This document shows, in pieces, positions 9,704 through 17,795 of a stretch of DNA of 53,703 bases; position 1 is the stretch's first letter, and every line of letters begins with the position of its first letter. Under the pieces are notes generated by a model. That model was not told the DNA's origin. It was given only the letters and a program-made list of their open reading frames with translations, and did not search any database. The stretch is from a virus. Made by a program: the position numbers and the translations under genes. Where the stretch lies: positions 1-53,703 of IMG/VR virus record IMGVR_UViG_3300018939_000022, one strand, 5' to 3'.

Positions 9704-10123
9704 TTACGCCTTCTTCGTCCAGCCTTCTATGAACGCCTTCATCATCGCGCCCGTCTCTGCCATGTGAACCGCGAGCGCGTGTCTGTGTTCCTGCTCCCGC
9801 TTCTCCCACGCCAAGATCAATTCCCTCTCTTCGGATAGCACGTCCTTCGGATCGGAGGGGAAGCCGCACCGCCTTTCTAAGATCAGCCGCTCGACGCGGT
9901 CGCAAAATTCCGCCTCCATCTCCCGATCAACTTCGGGCGCGGCGGCCGGCCCGCGCGGACATTTGTGGCAGCCGAACTGCCCTTCGCGCCGGAGCTTCTC
10001 CTGCTGCTCCTCTGCCGTTTTTTTCAAGTCCTGACACTCGTTCGTGCCGGGACAGTCTTGAGCGCCCGTGGTGTTGTACTGGCGATCCACTCGGAAAGCC
10101 ACGGCCCCCACGAGCGCAGCTAG
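9704..10123 (-). CDS. Tail assembly chaperone T extension, made by -1 frameshift
   Basis: A 139-residue reading frame that begins in the -1 frame exactly at the slippery site ending the upstream gene and stops 4 bases before the tape measure gene. It has no plausible start of its own: upstream of the slippery site the same frame is an arginine-rich shadow of the G gene. The product carries cysteine pairs (CPGTNEC, CHKCP) and a helical charged C-terminus. This matches the lambda gpGT arrangement, in which a minor fusion protein helps load tail tube subunits onto the tape measure. The predicted fusion is 267 plus 139 residues. Confidence 0.85.
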   Translation of the reverse strand, partial: LAALVGAVAFRVDRQYNTTGAQDCPGTNECQDLKKTAEEQQEKLRREGQFGCHKCPRGPAAAPEVDREMEAEFCDRVERLILERRCGFPSDPKDVLSEERELILAWEKREQEHRHALAVHMAETGAMMKAFIEGWTKKA

Positions 10124-10923
10124 TTTTTTCTTACGGCCCTCAACTGCCGCGTGACGTGCGCCGTGACGACCGGAGCTTTGTGGTGCGCCGGCACGACACC
10201 GCCCCGGTAGCCGCGCGCCCCGATCTTGAGCCGGTCGTAGAGCGCGGCCAGATCGAAGATCAGGACGTCCTGTTTGAGCGTGCCGCCGCTGGCGACCTTG
10301 GCGAACAGCGCCAGGAACTCGTTTGCGACCTTCGCATCCGCCTTCTTCAAGGTGTGGCGCGTCACCACCTCGCGGCCGTTGGAGAGGCAGCGCAGGCGCG
10401 TTCCGGCCAACCCCAAGGACTTCCACGAGACCTTGCCGCCCGCCTTCTCGTCTTCGAGGGTTTGCGTGTAGAGGATCGCGGAGTCAACGCAGTTGCGCTT
10501 CTCGTGCGCGCCGATCAGCATCTTCCAGTCGTCGGGCTTCTCGTCTTCGTCGCCCAAACCCTCGATGTCCGTCACCACGGCGTCGAACAGCCATTCGGCG
10601 GCGGCGAGCTGCGCCTCCTCGCGCGCGAGCACGGCCCCCTCGTCCGTTTCCGTCTCACGGACTTGGCTCAGGCGGCGGACGTATTCGCGGAGGTGGTGAT
10701 CGAAGGATTTCCCCTTGGCGCACGGCTCGAAGACCAACGTGACGGACACCGCGCCGTCTTCCGTGGCGAGGATGGCGGGGATGCGCTGGCGCTCCGTGGC
10801 GTCGTATTCGGCCGGGGCTTCCGACTCGGACTCATCCGAGACTTCGTCGGCCAGTTCTAGGGGTTCGGGTGGAGGTGGGGGCTGTGTTTCGAGAGGGGGA
10901 AGATCGAGTAGTTCCGTACTCAT
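10120..10923 (-). CDS. Tail assembly chaperone G-like protein (267 aa)
   Basis: Start placed at ATG 10923 (MSTELLDLPPLETQ) because AGGAG sits 8 bases upstream; a longer frame to 10989 would run through a terminator-like hairpin. The N-terminus is proline- and glutamate-rich and disordered, followed by a mixed alpha/beta region (residues about 50-260). Position directly before the tape measure, and a slippery heptamer at its last codons, identify it as the G-type tail chaperone. It ends AAA AAC TAG, so ribosomes that do not shift stop at once and ribosomes that do shift make the fusion. Confidence 0.85.
   Translation of the reverse strand: MSTELLDLPPLETQPPPPPEPLELADEVSDESESEAPAEYDATERQRIPAILATEDGAVSVTLVFEPCAKGKSFDHHLREYVRRLSQVRETETDEGAVLAREEAQLAAAEWLFDAVVTDIEGLGDEDEKPDDWKMLIGAHEKRNCVDSAILYTQTLEDEKAGGKVSWKSLGLAGTRLRCLSNGREVVTRHTLKKADAKVANEFLALFAKVASGGTLKQDVLIFDLAALYDRLKIGARGYRGGVVPAHHKAPVVTAHVTRQLRAVRKN
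10123..10129 (-). promoter_or_regulatory. Programmed -1 ribosomal frameshift site A AAA AAC
   Basis: On the minus strand the zero frame reads GTA AGA AAA AAC TAG, which contains the consensus X XXY YYZ heptamer A AAA AAC followed immediately by the stop. After tandem slippage the next codon is CTA in the frame of the T extension. An AGGG sequence 8 bases upstream could act as a stimulatory internal Shine-Dalgarno, as known for dnaX. A CCGTGG/CCACGG stem can form about 18 bases downstream, a rather long distance. Confidence 0.88.
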
Positions 10924-10958
10924 GCTGGCCGCTCCTAGCTTGAGGCAGCAGGCGCGGC

Positions 10959-11002
10959 AAAAACGAAAAGCCGCAACCTGAACCTTCAAAGGTCAAGTTG
11001 CG
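10959..11002 (-). terminator. Rho-independent-type terminator after the secreted cargo gene
   Basis: On the minus strand an imperfect stem of about 13 bp (CGCAAC...GTTGCG at its base) is followed by GGCTTTTCGTTTTT. It lies between the secreted protein gene and the chaperone gene, so it would end the cargo transcript. Readthrough or a new promoter would be needed for the tail genes downstream. Confidence 0.55.
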
Positions 11003-11075
11003 ACTTACAGCACAGCTAAGAGGTCGCCCCGCGGTAAGGCACAGCCAAGAGCGCGGTAGTGCTATACTAACACAA

Positions 11076-11807
11076 CTAGAACGCGGCGGCGGCGTTATTT
11101 TGATCCAAGCTCAAAGAATTTTGCCCTCCCCTGATCTCCACTGGCACATTCCAGATCGCAAAGCCCCGCCGCGTACCCGACATGCCGTAAACCCAATAAC
11201 GCCCCGGCGGCACGTCCGCAAACTGCGCGCGGCCTTGAAAGTCTGTGGTCACAGAGAATTTGGTGTGTGTTCTGACGGCAAATTCGGCAGCTTCAATCTG
11301 TGCGTCGCGTGAGGTGGGGTAGCGCGACCTGATCGCGTAAGTTGATAGCACGCCGATCCCGCCGTCGGCGCGTAGGCCGGCTGCACTCATCAACTTCTCG
11401 GCATCTTCGTCTAACAGGTGGAACTCAGTACGGGCGACGGGTTGGTTCCCGCCCATCTTGTAGATGATGCCGGCCTCTATCAAGAGCGTGCCGGAGGTAG
11501 GCTGCGCGGCCGTTGTGGGTGCTAGAACTGCGGGCCTGTCACCGAAGGAAATCGCCTCTATGTTTTCAAGAGGCAGTGCGAGCGGGCTGCCGGCGACTTC
11601 AAGATGCAAAGTCTTCGCGTCGGCGCGAGAGAACGTGCCCGTGACAGTCTCGCCGCCTTTCAACGCGACGGTTACTTTGTGCGACGGCGCGGGTTGTTCG
11701 GCTACTTGAGGTTGGGGGCGGGACGGCACACGGCCGCGGGGCTGGCCCTGCGCGAAACTGTGAATAGAGAGAACGGTTGTGAAAGCCGCGGCGAGTAGAT
11801 ATTTCAT
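11076..11807 (-). CDS. Secreted protein, probable lysogenic cargo (moron)
   Basis: The N-terminus MKYLLAAAFTTVLSIHSFAQ is a good Sec signal peptide, which is unusual inside a structural operon. Residues about 45-85 (VTVALKGGETVTGTFSRADA...ENIEAISF) look like a small SH3/Sm-like strand module found in secreted bacterial proteins. The last 90 residues (TDFQGRAQFADVPPGRYWVYG) look like a carboxypeptidase-regulatory/CNA-B-like beta sandwich. It has a terminator downstream and shares a transcript with the nuclease-like gene 10 bases upstream. Function unknown; probably expressed for the benefit of the lysogen. Confidence 0.7.
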   Translation of the reverse strand: MKYLLAAAFTTVLSIHSFAQGQPRGRVPSRPQPQVAEQPAPSHKVTVALKGGETVTGTFSRADAKTLHLEVAGSPLALPLENIEAISFGDRPAVLAPTTAAQPTSGTLLIEAGIIYKMGGNQPVARTEFHLLDEDAEKLMSAAGLRADGGIGVLSTYAIRSRYPTSRDAQIEAAEFAVRTHTKFSVTTDFQGRAQFADVPPGRYWVYGMSGTRRGFAIWNVPVEIRGGQNSLSLDQNNAAAAF

Positions 11808-11816
11808 GGCGCGAGG

Positions 11817-12929
11817 TTACTCCTGATCTGATTCCGATGCTGACTCCGAGGATGGCAACTCCTTTTTCCCGGCTGCGCGCTCATAGAACGCAAGTAAACG
11901 CTTCATCTTGTCACCGTATTTGTAGATGTCGTTTAGAGAATCAATCGGTATCCGCTCCTCTTTCTTATTCTCATCGAAGATGCCAATCTGCTTGCGCGCC
12001 CGGTTGAAATGCAGGCGGGCTATCGGCTTGCGGTTGTTGTCGTCTAAGAGGATGCCCATGTAACTCTGCGTGTCGCGGTGGGCGATCCTGTCAGGATCGA
12101 CCTGCTCGCGCAAGATCGACTTGACGATGTAAAAGCCCTCCAACTCCTCCTCAGTGGTTACTACCAGCCCCCCGGCCTCTTCTGACTCTAGATCGTCCGA
12201 GACAGTCGGCGCGGCGTGTCCTGACATCGCAGACTTGAGCCTATAATCGATGCGTTCGTTGATGAGCTGATGGAAGCTCCGCGCCGTGATCTGTGCGAAG
12301 TATTCCCGCCGTCCTTGGGTTAGCGCGCCGTTGAACACCTTAGAGGCGCAGAACTTCACGAATTCGTCTGAGGGGTGCTCAAGTTGTTCGGCCAGCAGCC
12401 GCTTGATCTCGCGCGTGTACTTGAGATCGCCTGCCGTGGTCATCATCTCGTCCAAGTTGAAGGCGGGCTTGGTCAGCTTCTTTAACTCGCCAACGACCGT
12501 CTCGTTCAGGTCAAGCATATCGACCTCAAGGAATGGCTTCTCGTCCATCTTGTTCGGGGCTTCCAGATCGGTGAAGAAGCGGTACACCACGCCGTTCGTG
12601 AGCACCCCGATCTTGGCCTCGGTCGTCGCGAAGTAGCGGAACAGTTGTGAGGCGTGTTTGATATTGAGGTCTGCGCCACAATGCTTGACCTCGAATAGCA
12701 TTATGATTTGACCCTCTTTTTTAATCGCATAATCGACCTTCTCGCCTTTCTTGATGCCCACGTCCGCGATGAACTCCGGCACGACTTCCGTGGGGTCGAA
12801 GATGTCGTAGCCGAGAATCTGGATGAAGGGCATGACGAGGGCGTTCTTGGTCGCCTCTTCCGTCTGTAGCAGATCGCACAGCGCGGGAACTTTCGCGGCC
12901 AACGCTTTGAGGTGATCGATGAAGTCCAT
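11817..12929 (-). CDS. HSDR_N-type restriction-endonuclease-like protein
   Basis: A 370-residue protein like the stand-alone 'type I restriction enzyme R protein N-terminal' family (COG4748 type). The PD-(D/E)XK core is visible near residues 60-95: KVDYAIKK gives the Asp and LFEVKHCG gives the ExK. The helicase motor of true HsdR subunits is absent, and no HsdM or HsdS lies nearby. Such proteins are frequent in prophages; a defence or nucleic-acid-processing role is inferred, not shown. The C-terminus (residues about 285-345) is a small domain ending in a serine/glutamate tail. Divergent to the HNH gene. Confidence 0.8.
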   Translation of the reverse strand: MDFIDHLKALAAKVPALCDLLQTEEATKNALVMPFIQILGYDIFDPTEVVPEFIADVGIKKGEKVDYAIKKEGQIIMLFEVKHCGADLNIKHASQLFRYFATTEAKIGVLTNGVVYRFFTDLEAPNKMDEKPFLEVDMLDLNETVVGELKKLTKPAFNLDEMMTTAGDLKYTREIKRLLAEQLEHPSDEFVKFCASKVFNGALTQGRREYFAQITARSFHQLINERIDYRLKSAMSGHAAPTVSDDLESEEAGGLVVTTEEELEGFYIVKSILREQVDPDRIAHRDTQSYMGILLDDNNRKPIARLHFNRARKQIGIFDENKKEERIPIDSLNDIYKYGDKMKRLLAFYERAAGKKELPSSESASESDQE

Positions 12930-12988
12930 CTTGTCCGCCTATCGTGAGTGAGATCGGAACGAGCCGGGGCGTGGATGCTACCAGATCG

Positions 12989-12997
12989 TGCTATAAT
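12989..12997 (+). promoter_or_regulatory. Extended -10 promoter of the zinc-ribbon HNH gene
   Basis: TGC-TATAAT is a perfect extended -10 element in otherwise GC-rich DNA; no -35 is evident. Transcription would begin near 13004, six bases before ATG 13010, giving an almost leaderless mRNA. Confidence 0.6.
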
Positions 12998-13009
12998 CCT
13001 GCAAAAGAA

Positions 13010-14362
13010 ATGCTCCCGCGCCGTGCCACCGGCCGAGAGCGTGGACGAACCGATTCCGGGTTAAAGAAGATCGATCCGACGATGGATAGCTTATCACAAC
13101 CCATCACTGCACACCCTTCCCCTCTAACAGCGGCAAACTGTGAACAATGCGGGAAACCCTTCAAACCGCAGCCGCGTGGTAAGACTCGCGCACCCGCGCG
13201 CTTCTGCTCGCGGGCTTGTTACTACGCCGCAACGCCTCGCAGCCGCGAGATAAAAACTTGCCTAAAGTGCCAAGGGGAGTTTGAAGTTAAACAGAGTCAT
13301 GCCGAACGAAGGCGTTACTGCTCCTATGCATGCATGGGGGCGGCCTACAAAGAACAAACTGGCGCGGCTAACCACAACTTTAGAGGCCGCAAGCAGGAAT
13401 ACACTTGCGCGGCCTGCGGAGAGGTGTTCCAAAGCTATCCGTCCAGAAGTAAGAACCTTCGATTCTGTAGCCGTGAGTGCAGGGGGGCGGGAATAACTCT
13501 CACCTGTCAAGGCTGCGGCGTCATATACCGCAAGCCGCCCTCACGATCCGGTTCGCGCTATTGTAGTCAAACTTGCAAGCATAAGTTCGCGCGCACCAGT
13601 GCACCCTCTACCCCTCGAACAAAAGCCTGCGCACGTTGCGGAAAGTGCTTTCACGTTCCGCCCTCAGAATTTGCTAAGACTAAGTTTTGTTCTCACGCCT
13701 GCGCCTACCCACCCCGAACTATAAATTGTGAAACGTGCGGTAAGTTAATCAATCGGCCACGCCTCGCTCAAAGGTATTGCAATCGGGCTTGCGTGCCGAT
13801 CCGAAGTTTTGAGCGACCCTGCGATAGATGTGGGGAGTCATTTTTAGTGGAACCTTCGCAAGCTAATACTGCTCGGTTTTGTAGTCGAGATTGCCAAAAC
13901 CAACGAATATTAAAAGACTGTGCCTTTTGCGGGGCGATTATGGAAGTTGTTCCGACACGAGCTGATGTGCAGAGATTTTGCGATCTGAAATGCTATGCCA
14001 AATGGCAAAGCGTTTATAAAGTTGGCGAGAACAGCCCCTCTTGGACTGGCGGGAAGCGGGCTGCTTGGGCTAGAAGCCGCGTGCGACGTGGCGCGGCTAT
14101 AAAGGCAACAATCACTGAGAACATCAGTCGCACCCATGTGATATTAACTTACGGACACCACTGTTACATTTGCAATCGCGCCCTTACGCGAAGGGAAATA
14201 TCAATTGATCATGTAATCCCCCTATCTCGCGGGGGTAGCCACACCTTAGATAATCTTCGGGTATGCTGTAAGTCATGCAATTCTCGAAAGTACAATAGGT
14301 TACTCTCTGAGTTCGTCTCCCTACTCCCACTCGACTACTTCGCCCGCCGCGTCACCTCTTAG
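13010..14362 (+). CDS. HNH endonuclease with eight tandem zinc ribbons
   Basis: Eight repeats of about 35 residues each carry CxxC followed by [FY]C-(S/N/D)-x-x-C, filling residues about 45-330. They end in a canonical HNH nuclease: HCYICNRAL, ISIDHVIPLSRGG, DNLRVCCKSCNSRKYN. The ribbons probably read DNA and the HNH domain cuts, as in homing or mobile endonucleases. The gene is opposite to the late operon, lower in GC than its neighbours, has its own extended -10 promoter, and its 3' end overlaps the next leftward gene by 11 bp. These are signs of insertion as an independent element. Starts at ATG 13010 or 13082 are both possible; the promoter position favours 13010. Confidence 0.88.
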   Translation: MLPRRATGRERGRTDSGLKKIDPTMDSLSQPITAHPSPLTAANCEQCGKPFKPQPRGKTRAPARFCSRACYYAATPRSREIKTCLKCQGEFEVKQSHAERRRYCSYACMGAAYKEQTGAANHNFRGRKQEYTCAACGEVFQSYPSRSKNLRFCSRECRGAGITLTCQGCGVIYRKPPSRSGSRYCSQTCKHKFARTSAPSTPRTKACARCGKCFHVPPSEFAKTKFCSHACAYPPRTINCETCGKLINRPRLAQRYCNRACVPIRSFERPCDRCGESFLVEPSQANTARFCSRDCQNQRILKDCAFCGAIMEVVPTRADVQRFCDLKCYAKWQSVYKVGENSPSWTGGKRAAWARSRVRRGAAIKATITENISRTHVILTYGHHCYICNRALTRREISIDHVIPLSRGGSHTLDNLRVCCKSCNSRKYNRLLSEFVSLLPLDYFARRVTS

Positions 14363-14570
14363 GCTCGACCGTGCACTCGGCGGCGATGTCGGCAATGGGC
14401 GGAAGCTCGTAGCCCGGTTGGGGCGTCAGTACCCACTTCACTTCAACGACTCGGCCCTTGCCGTGCTTCTGTAGCATGTAGTGGCTGACTGCTTCCATGA
14501 GTTCGTTAGAGTCTAGGGTGAACACTTCCACTGCGTGCCCCCCTTCGTGCCCGTTGCCACTTTCGCTCAT
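14352..14570 (-). CDS. Small hypothetical tail-region protein (72 aa)
   Basis: Acidic N-terminus (MSESGNGHEGGHAVEVF) and a short alpha/beta body with a VVEVKWVLTPQPGY strand. The start is uncertain: ATG 14570 has no clear Shine-Dalgarno and TTG 14594 is an alternative. Last gene of this block before the HNH insertion; no family recognised. Confidence 0.5.
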   Translation of the reverse strand: MSESGNGHEGGHAVEVFTLDSNELMEAVSHYMLQKHGKGRVVEVKWVLTPQPGYELPPIADIAAECTVEPKR

Positions 14571-14627
14571 GGCGCACAGGATAATTCTACCCAAACGGAA
14601 AGGGCAAGGGGCGGGCTACGCGAGGCG

Positions 14628-15227
14628 TCACAGCGGCCCCGCGTACTGCCGCATCAGCACGGGGAAATTATGCCGGTTGTACCCCTGCCTCTCGACTTCA
14701 AACCTCTTCTGATCAAACCTCACTTTATGCCATGTCTCGTCAACCGGGTCGAAAAGGAAAAAGGGTAAATGTAGCCTGTGGTGGGCGCGGAATGCATTGA
14801 ACTCTTCCCAATCAATCAGACTGCGGTTGACGGGCGCGGCTTCAAACCCGACAACGGCCGAGGAGTTTTTATACCTCACATTCGCCGTCACGCCGTCCTC
14901 GGCCAAGCTGACTAAAGCCGCCTCTTCATCGATCCTCTTGAAGCCCCAATTTAAAATTGTCGGAAACGTTCCGTAAACCGTGAGCGGGGCCGTGTCCTCT
15001 GCCGACCCCGCGTCCGTCGCCGTCACAGTCACCTGCCTGAACTCGTTCGCCACTTCGAGGTAAACGACCGTGAGGAAGTCCGTGCCGTTATAGACCGTGC
15101 GGGGGCTGTCGTCGGAGAGCAGCGTGCCGGAGTTGGCCGACCACACGGCGGGCACGTCCGAGGTGAACTGCGGGATCGGAATCTCGCCGTAGCGATGAAT
15201 ACTCTTGTTGGCGGTGATGTTCGGCAT
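14628..15227 (-). CDS. Putative minor tail protein with Ig-like domain (199 aa)
   Basis: Residues about 10-95 look like a bacterial Ig-like domain (PAVWSANSGTLLSDD, VTVTATDAGSAEDTAPLTV). The C-terminal 100 residues (WEEFNAFRAHHR...FFLFDPVDETWHKVRF) resemble minor tail proteins of long-tailed phages. Placed between the tail tube and chaperone genes. A terminator-like hairpin lies just before its start and the Shine-Dalgarno is weak, so its expression may be reduced compared with the tail tube. Confidence 0.6.
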   Translation of the reverse strand: MPNITANKSIHRYGEIPIPQFTSDVPAVWSANSGTLLSDDSPRTVYNGTDFLTVVYLEVANEFRQVTVTATDAGSAEDTAPLTVYGTFPTILNWGFKRIDEEAALVSLAEDGVTANVRYKNSSAVVGFEAAPVNRSLIDWEEFNAFRAHHRLHLPFFLFDPVDETWHKVRFDQKRFEVERQGYNRHNFPVLMRQYAGPL

Positions 15228-15230
15228 CTT

Positions 15231-15265
15231 AAAAAACAGGGGCAGGGCACGTCCGGCCCCGCCCC
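15231..15265 (-). terminator. Terminator-like hairpin before the Ig-domain tail gene
   Basis: On the minus strand a GGGGC-GGGC stem (9 bp with one mismatch) with a 7-base loop is followed by TGTTTTTT. It could attenuate transcription after the tail tube genes, lowering expression of downstream tail genes. Confidence 0.55.
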
Positions 15266-15294
15266 GTTAAATCAACCTCACACGAAAGACAGTT

Positions 15295-15786
15295 TTACGG
15301 CGTGTCGGCCTTCGGGCGGCGGGGCGTTTTGGCGGGCTGCGGGGTGGGCGGTGAAGAACTTTCGCCGCTCGTCCTGGCATCGGCCAAAGGCGGCTCTGCG
15401 GAAGTGCCAGCCGTGGCGTCCGCAGTCGCGCTGGCGTCGGCCGTCCCGCCGTCTGCGGCTTCACCCGATGCCGACCCTTCGCCCGCCTCTTCGGCTTCGG
15501 GCGCGGGCATGATGACCACGCCCCCCTCGCCGGCCGTGACGCGGAACGTAGCAGGCATATTTGCGGCAGCGTCGGCCGTCGTGGCTTCCGCCCGCGCCCG
15601 CCTCTCCCTGTCCCGCTTGCGGTCGGCACGCGCCTCGGCCTCGCGCAAGTCGTGCAGGGTGACGCCTTCGGCGACTTCGATCTCGCGCGCCGGGCGGCGG
15701 CCCGCCTCCCTCCGCACCCGCGCCAGATGGTCGGCGCTAACGGTGAACTCTTTCGGCGCGACTTCCCTCTCCACCTCTTTGGACAT
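15295..15786 (-). CDS. Alanine-rich low-complexity protein after the tail tube (163 aa)
   Basis: ATG 15786 has AAGGGG at 8 bases; GTG 15792 is a weaker alternative. The N-terminal 60 residues are charged and helical, with a DRKRDRERRARAE run. The rest is a repetitive Ala/Ser/Gly/Glu tail ending in basic PRRPKADTP, likely disordered. It follows the tail tube gene by 12 bases. Function unknown; it could be a tail accessory or chaperone. Confidence 0.6.
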   Translation of the reverse strand: MSKEVEREVAPKEFTVSADHLARVRREAGRRPAREIEVAEGVTLHDLREAEARADRKRDRERRARAEATTADAAANMPATFRVTAGEGGVVIMPAPEAEEAGEGSASGEAADGGTADASATADATAGTSAEPPLADARTSGESSSPPTPQPAKTPRRPKADTP

Positions 15787-15798
15787 CAGCACACCCCT

Positions 15799-16872
15799 TT
15801 AGTTGAAGGTCACGCCGCCGTCGTTGCGGACGCGGAACAGGAAGCGCCGGCCCGTGACGGGGTCGGGCTTGACGAAGAAATCGAGGTTGAGCGTGGCGAA
15901 GCCGTTGAAGTTGCCGCGGCCGATGGTGCGGAGCTGCACTAGCGGCGCGACGACCTCGAGCTCGTGGTAGTGAGTCGCCGTGATCTTGTCGCCCCGGAAC
16001 AAATAGGTGAGGTTCGCCAGGGGCGTGCGGTTCAGTATGTAGCTGAGTTCATCGAAGTCGGTGTCGTCGCCGTAAATCTGGATTCCCGCCTCGAATCCGC
16101 GCGGCCCGCGGTTGGCGTACTTCGAGATCGTCCCCGTCGCGTAGTCGTTGTCGGCGAAAGGCGTGTCGCCGGGCAGGGTCGGCACGTCTATGTTGTTCGT
16201 GAAGTAAGCCCGGCCTGAGATCAGCCGTCCGGTCGCGGCGTAGTCGCGCGGAACGCCGTCGTTGAAGGTCACGCGACAGCCCGCCGGGTGCATGTACTCG
16301 TATTCTTCGGCTTCGGGCATCGTGAAGCCGCCGACGATGTCGCCCAGGGGTACGAAGCCCCCAAGGTTGATCAACTCGGACTCGAAGCGCACGGGGTCGC
16401 CGCCCGAAAAGATCAGCCCGAAGGAGTTGACGAGCATGGAGGGCCAGAGGAAGCGGCGGCCCCCGTCCTCCGAAACCATCGTCGTGGCGACCGGCGTAGT
16501 GCCTTCGGACTTCTTCTGCATCCCGGCCGAGGCGTCCCACACGGCCCCGGCGGAGACCACCGCGTTCGTCACCGTGCCGCCCGCGCCGCGCAGTAGCAGC
16601 CGGGCCGCCATCTGTGTGTTCGCCTTGCCGCTAACGGGGATGCGAAAAGGGGGCCAACGGTGGAGGCGCAGTTCCGTCCCGGCCCTGTCCTCATCGCCCG
16701 CGCCGATCTGATCGGAGTCGTCGATGTATTCGGGGGTGGGGACGGGGAAAGGCGCGTTGTCCATCCGCGCGCCGAGGAAGTCGGCGTCGTCCCTGGAGTA
16801 GGTAGCGAGGTCGGTTTGCCGATCTTCGGAGATCGCCACGGTCACTGTGGTGTCTAGGTATTTATCGCCCAT
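15799..16872 (-). CDS. Major tail tube protein
   Basis: A 357-residue beta-rich protein with strong Shine-Dalgarno (GAGGAGATC). It starts a group behind the head-tail completion genes and ahead of the chaperones and tape measure, the conserved position of the tail tube subunit. It is longer than lambda gpV but similar in length to tail proteins of many environmental siphoviruses. The ending (FLFRVRNDGGVTFN) has no separate Ig domain. Identification rests on gene order and composition. Confidence 0.75.
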   Translation of the reverse strand: MGDKYLDTTVTVAISEDRQTDLATYSRDDADFLGARMDNAPFPVPTPEYIDDSDQIGAGDEDRAGTELRLHRWPPFRIPVSGKANTQMAARLLLRGAGGTVTNAVVSAGAVWDASAGMQKKSEGTTPVATTMVSEDGGRRFLWPSMLVNSFGLIFSGGDPVRFESELINLGGFVPLGDIVGGFTMPEAEEYEYMHPAGCRVTFNDGVPRDYAATGRLISGRAYFTNNIDVPTLPGDTPFADNDYATGTISKYANRGPRGFEAGIQIYGDDTDFDELSYILNRTPLANLTYLFRGDKITATHYHELEVVAPLVQLRTIGRGNFNGFATLNLDFFVKPDPVTGRRFLFRVRNDGGVTFN

Positions 16873-16887
16873 CCTGATCTCCTCACT

Positions 16888-17433
16888 TCATCCCGTGTGC
16901 AACGGGTGCAGCCCGACCACCAGTTCGCCGCGCCCCCGGTGGATGACGCTCTCTCCCATGCGCCCCAACGCGACCCTCATGTGCAAGTTGTAGTGGCGAC
17001 CGATCTTCCCTATCCCGGTGAAATCGGGGTCTGAGGCCAGCGCCCACTGCACCCGCATGATTTCATCTCTCAGCCGCGCCTCCGATCCGCCCCCCTCGCC
17101 GTAGTCGTGCGAATAAAAGACCTGCACCTGATAGGTGAGTTTGGTCTGGAGGTCGTGAACGCCCGTATCCTTCTCCGGCTCGGCCCCGGCGAACGTGACG
17201 ACCCACGCGTGGATGCGCTTGTCGTCGTTCTCGTCCTTGTCGGCGTCCGAGAGGAGCGAGGCCGCCCACCGCGCCTCGTCCAAGTTCACCGGGTCTTGCG
17301 TGAGCACCTTCGCCAGAACCACGTCCGGCGCTTCCCCCTCACCTTCGACCGTGACGGCCGCCTCGATGATCTCGGCGATGCGCCCTTGCACGTCCGCCGC
17401 GAGTTTGGGGTATGCGTCGGCGTCGAACGGCAT
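16888..17433 (-). CDS. Putative tail terminator / minor tail protein (181 aa)
   Basis: Lies one gene before the tail tube, where tail terminator proteins (lambda gpU type) are found. Pattern KLTYQVQVFYSHDYGEGGGSEARLRDEIMRV fits the alpha/beta fold of that family. Its ATG overlaps the preceding stop (TGATG), so translation is coupled. Confidence 0.6.
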   Translation of the reverse strand: MPFDADAYPKLAADVQGRIAEIIEAAVTVEGEGEAPDVVLAKVLTQDPVNLDEARWAASLLSDADKDENDDKRIHAWVVTFAGAEPEKDTGVHDLQTKLTYQVQVFYSHDYGEGGGSEARLRDEIMRVQWALASDPDFTGIGKIGRHYNLHMRVALGRMGESVIHRGRGELVVGLHPLHTG

Positions 17434-17795
17434 CAGCCCTCAACCTTCTGCCCGGCCCCGTCCAAGGCGGCCCGTATGTCGGGGTCGGCCTTCCGCAAGC
17501 CTTCCTCGGCCGCGCGCCGGCCGACGTAGTCGTAGTTGCCGCCGCGCCCGCGCTTGATCCAGCCTGAGTAGTGCACGCTATCAATGGTTGCCGTCGCCCC
17601 GTCGCCCGTCACGGTAAACTCGGCCAGCCCTACGGATTCCAGATATGTGCCCGTGCGGATGACGCGCAAATCACGGATTCCGCCCTGCCACCCGTGCTCG
17701 ACCGCCGGGACAACCTCATCGCGCAGCCACGCCGGGCTGAAAGCGGCGAGGATGTCCGGGCCGATGCGATCCGTGTTCTGGGTAATCTGGCTCAC
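17433..17795 (-). CDS. Head-tail joining / tail completion protein (HK97 gp10-like)
   Basis: A 120-residue protein with the typical VHYSGWIKRGRGG segment and a helical end, as in HK97 gp10-like neck proteins. GTG start overlapping the previous stop (GTGA). It sits in the compact connector block between capsid and tail tube. Confidence 0.65.
   Translation of the reverse strand: MSQITQNTDRIGPDILAAFSPAWLRDEVVPAVEHGWQGGIRDLRVIRTGTYLESVGLAEFTVTGDGATATIDSVHYSGWIKRGRGGNYDYVGRRAAEEGLRKADPDIRAALDGAGQKVEG

Noticed and set aside
11059-11067. TGC-TATACT resembling an extended -10 (rightward)
   Set aside because: No start codon or gene lies downstream in that direction; it would only give antisense RNA to the secreted protein gene. 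Probably chance.
11817-12929. Complete type I restriction system
   Set aside because: Only the HSDR_N-like nuclease part is present; no helicase motor, HsdM or HsdS genes are nearby.
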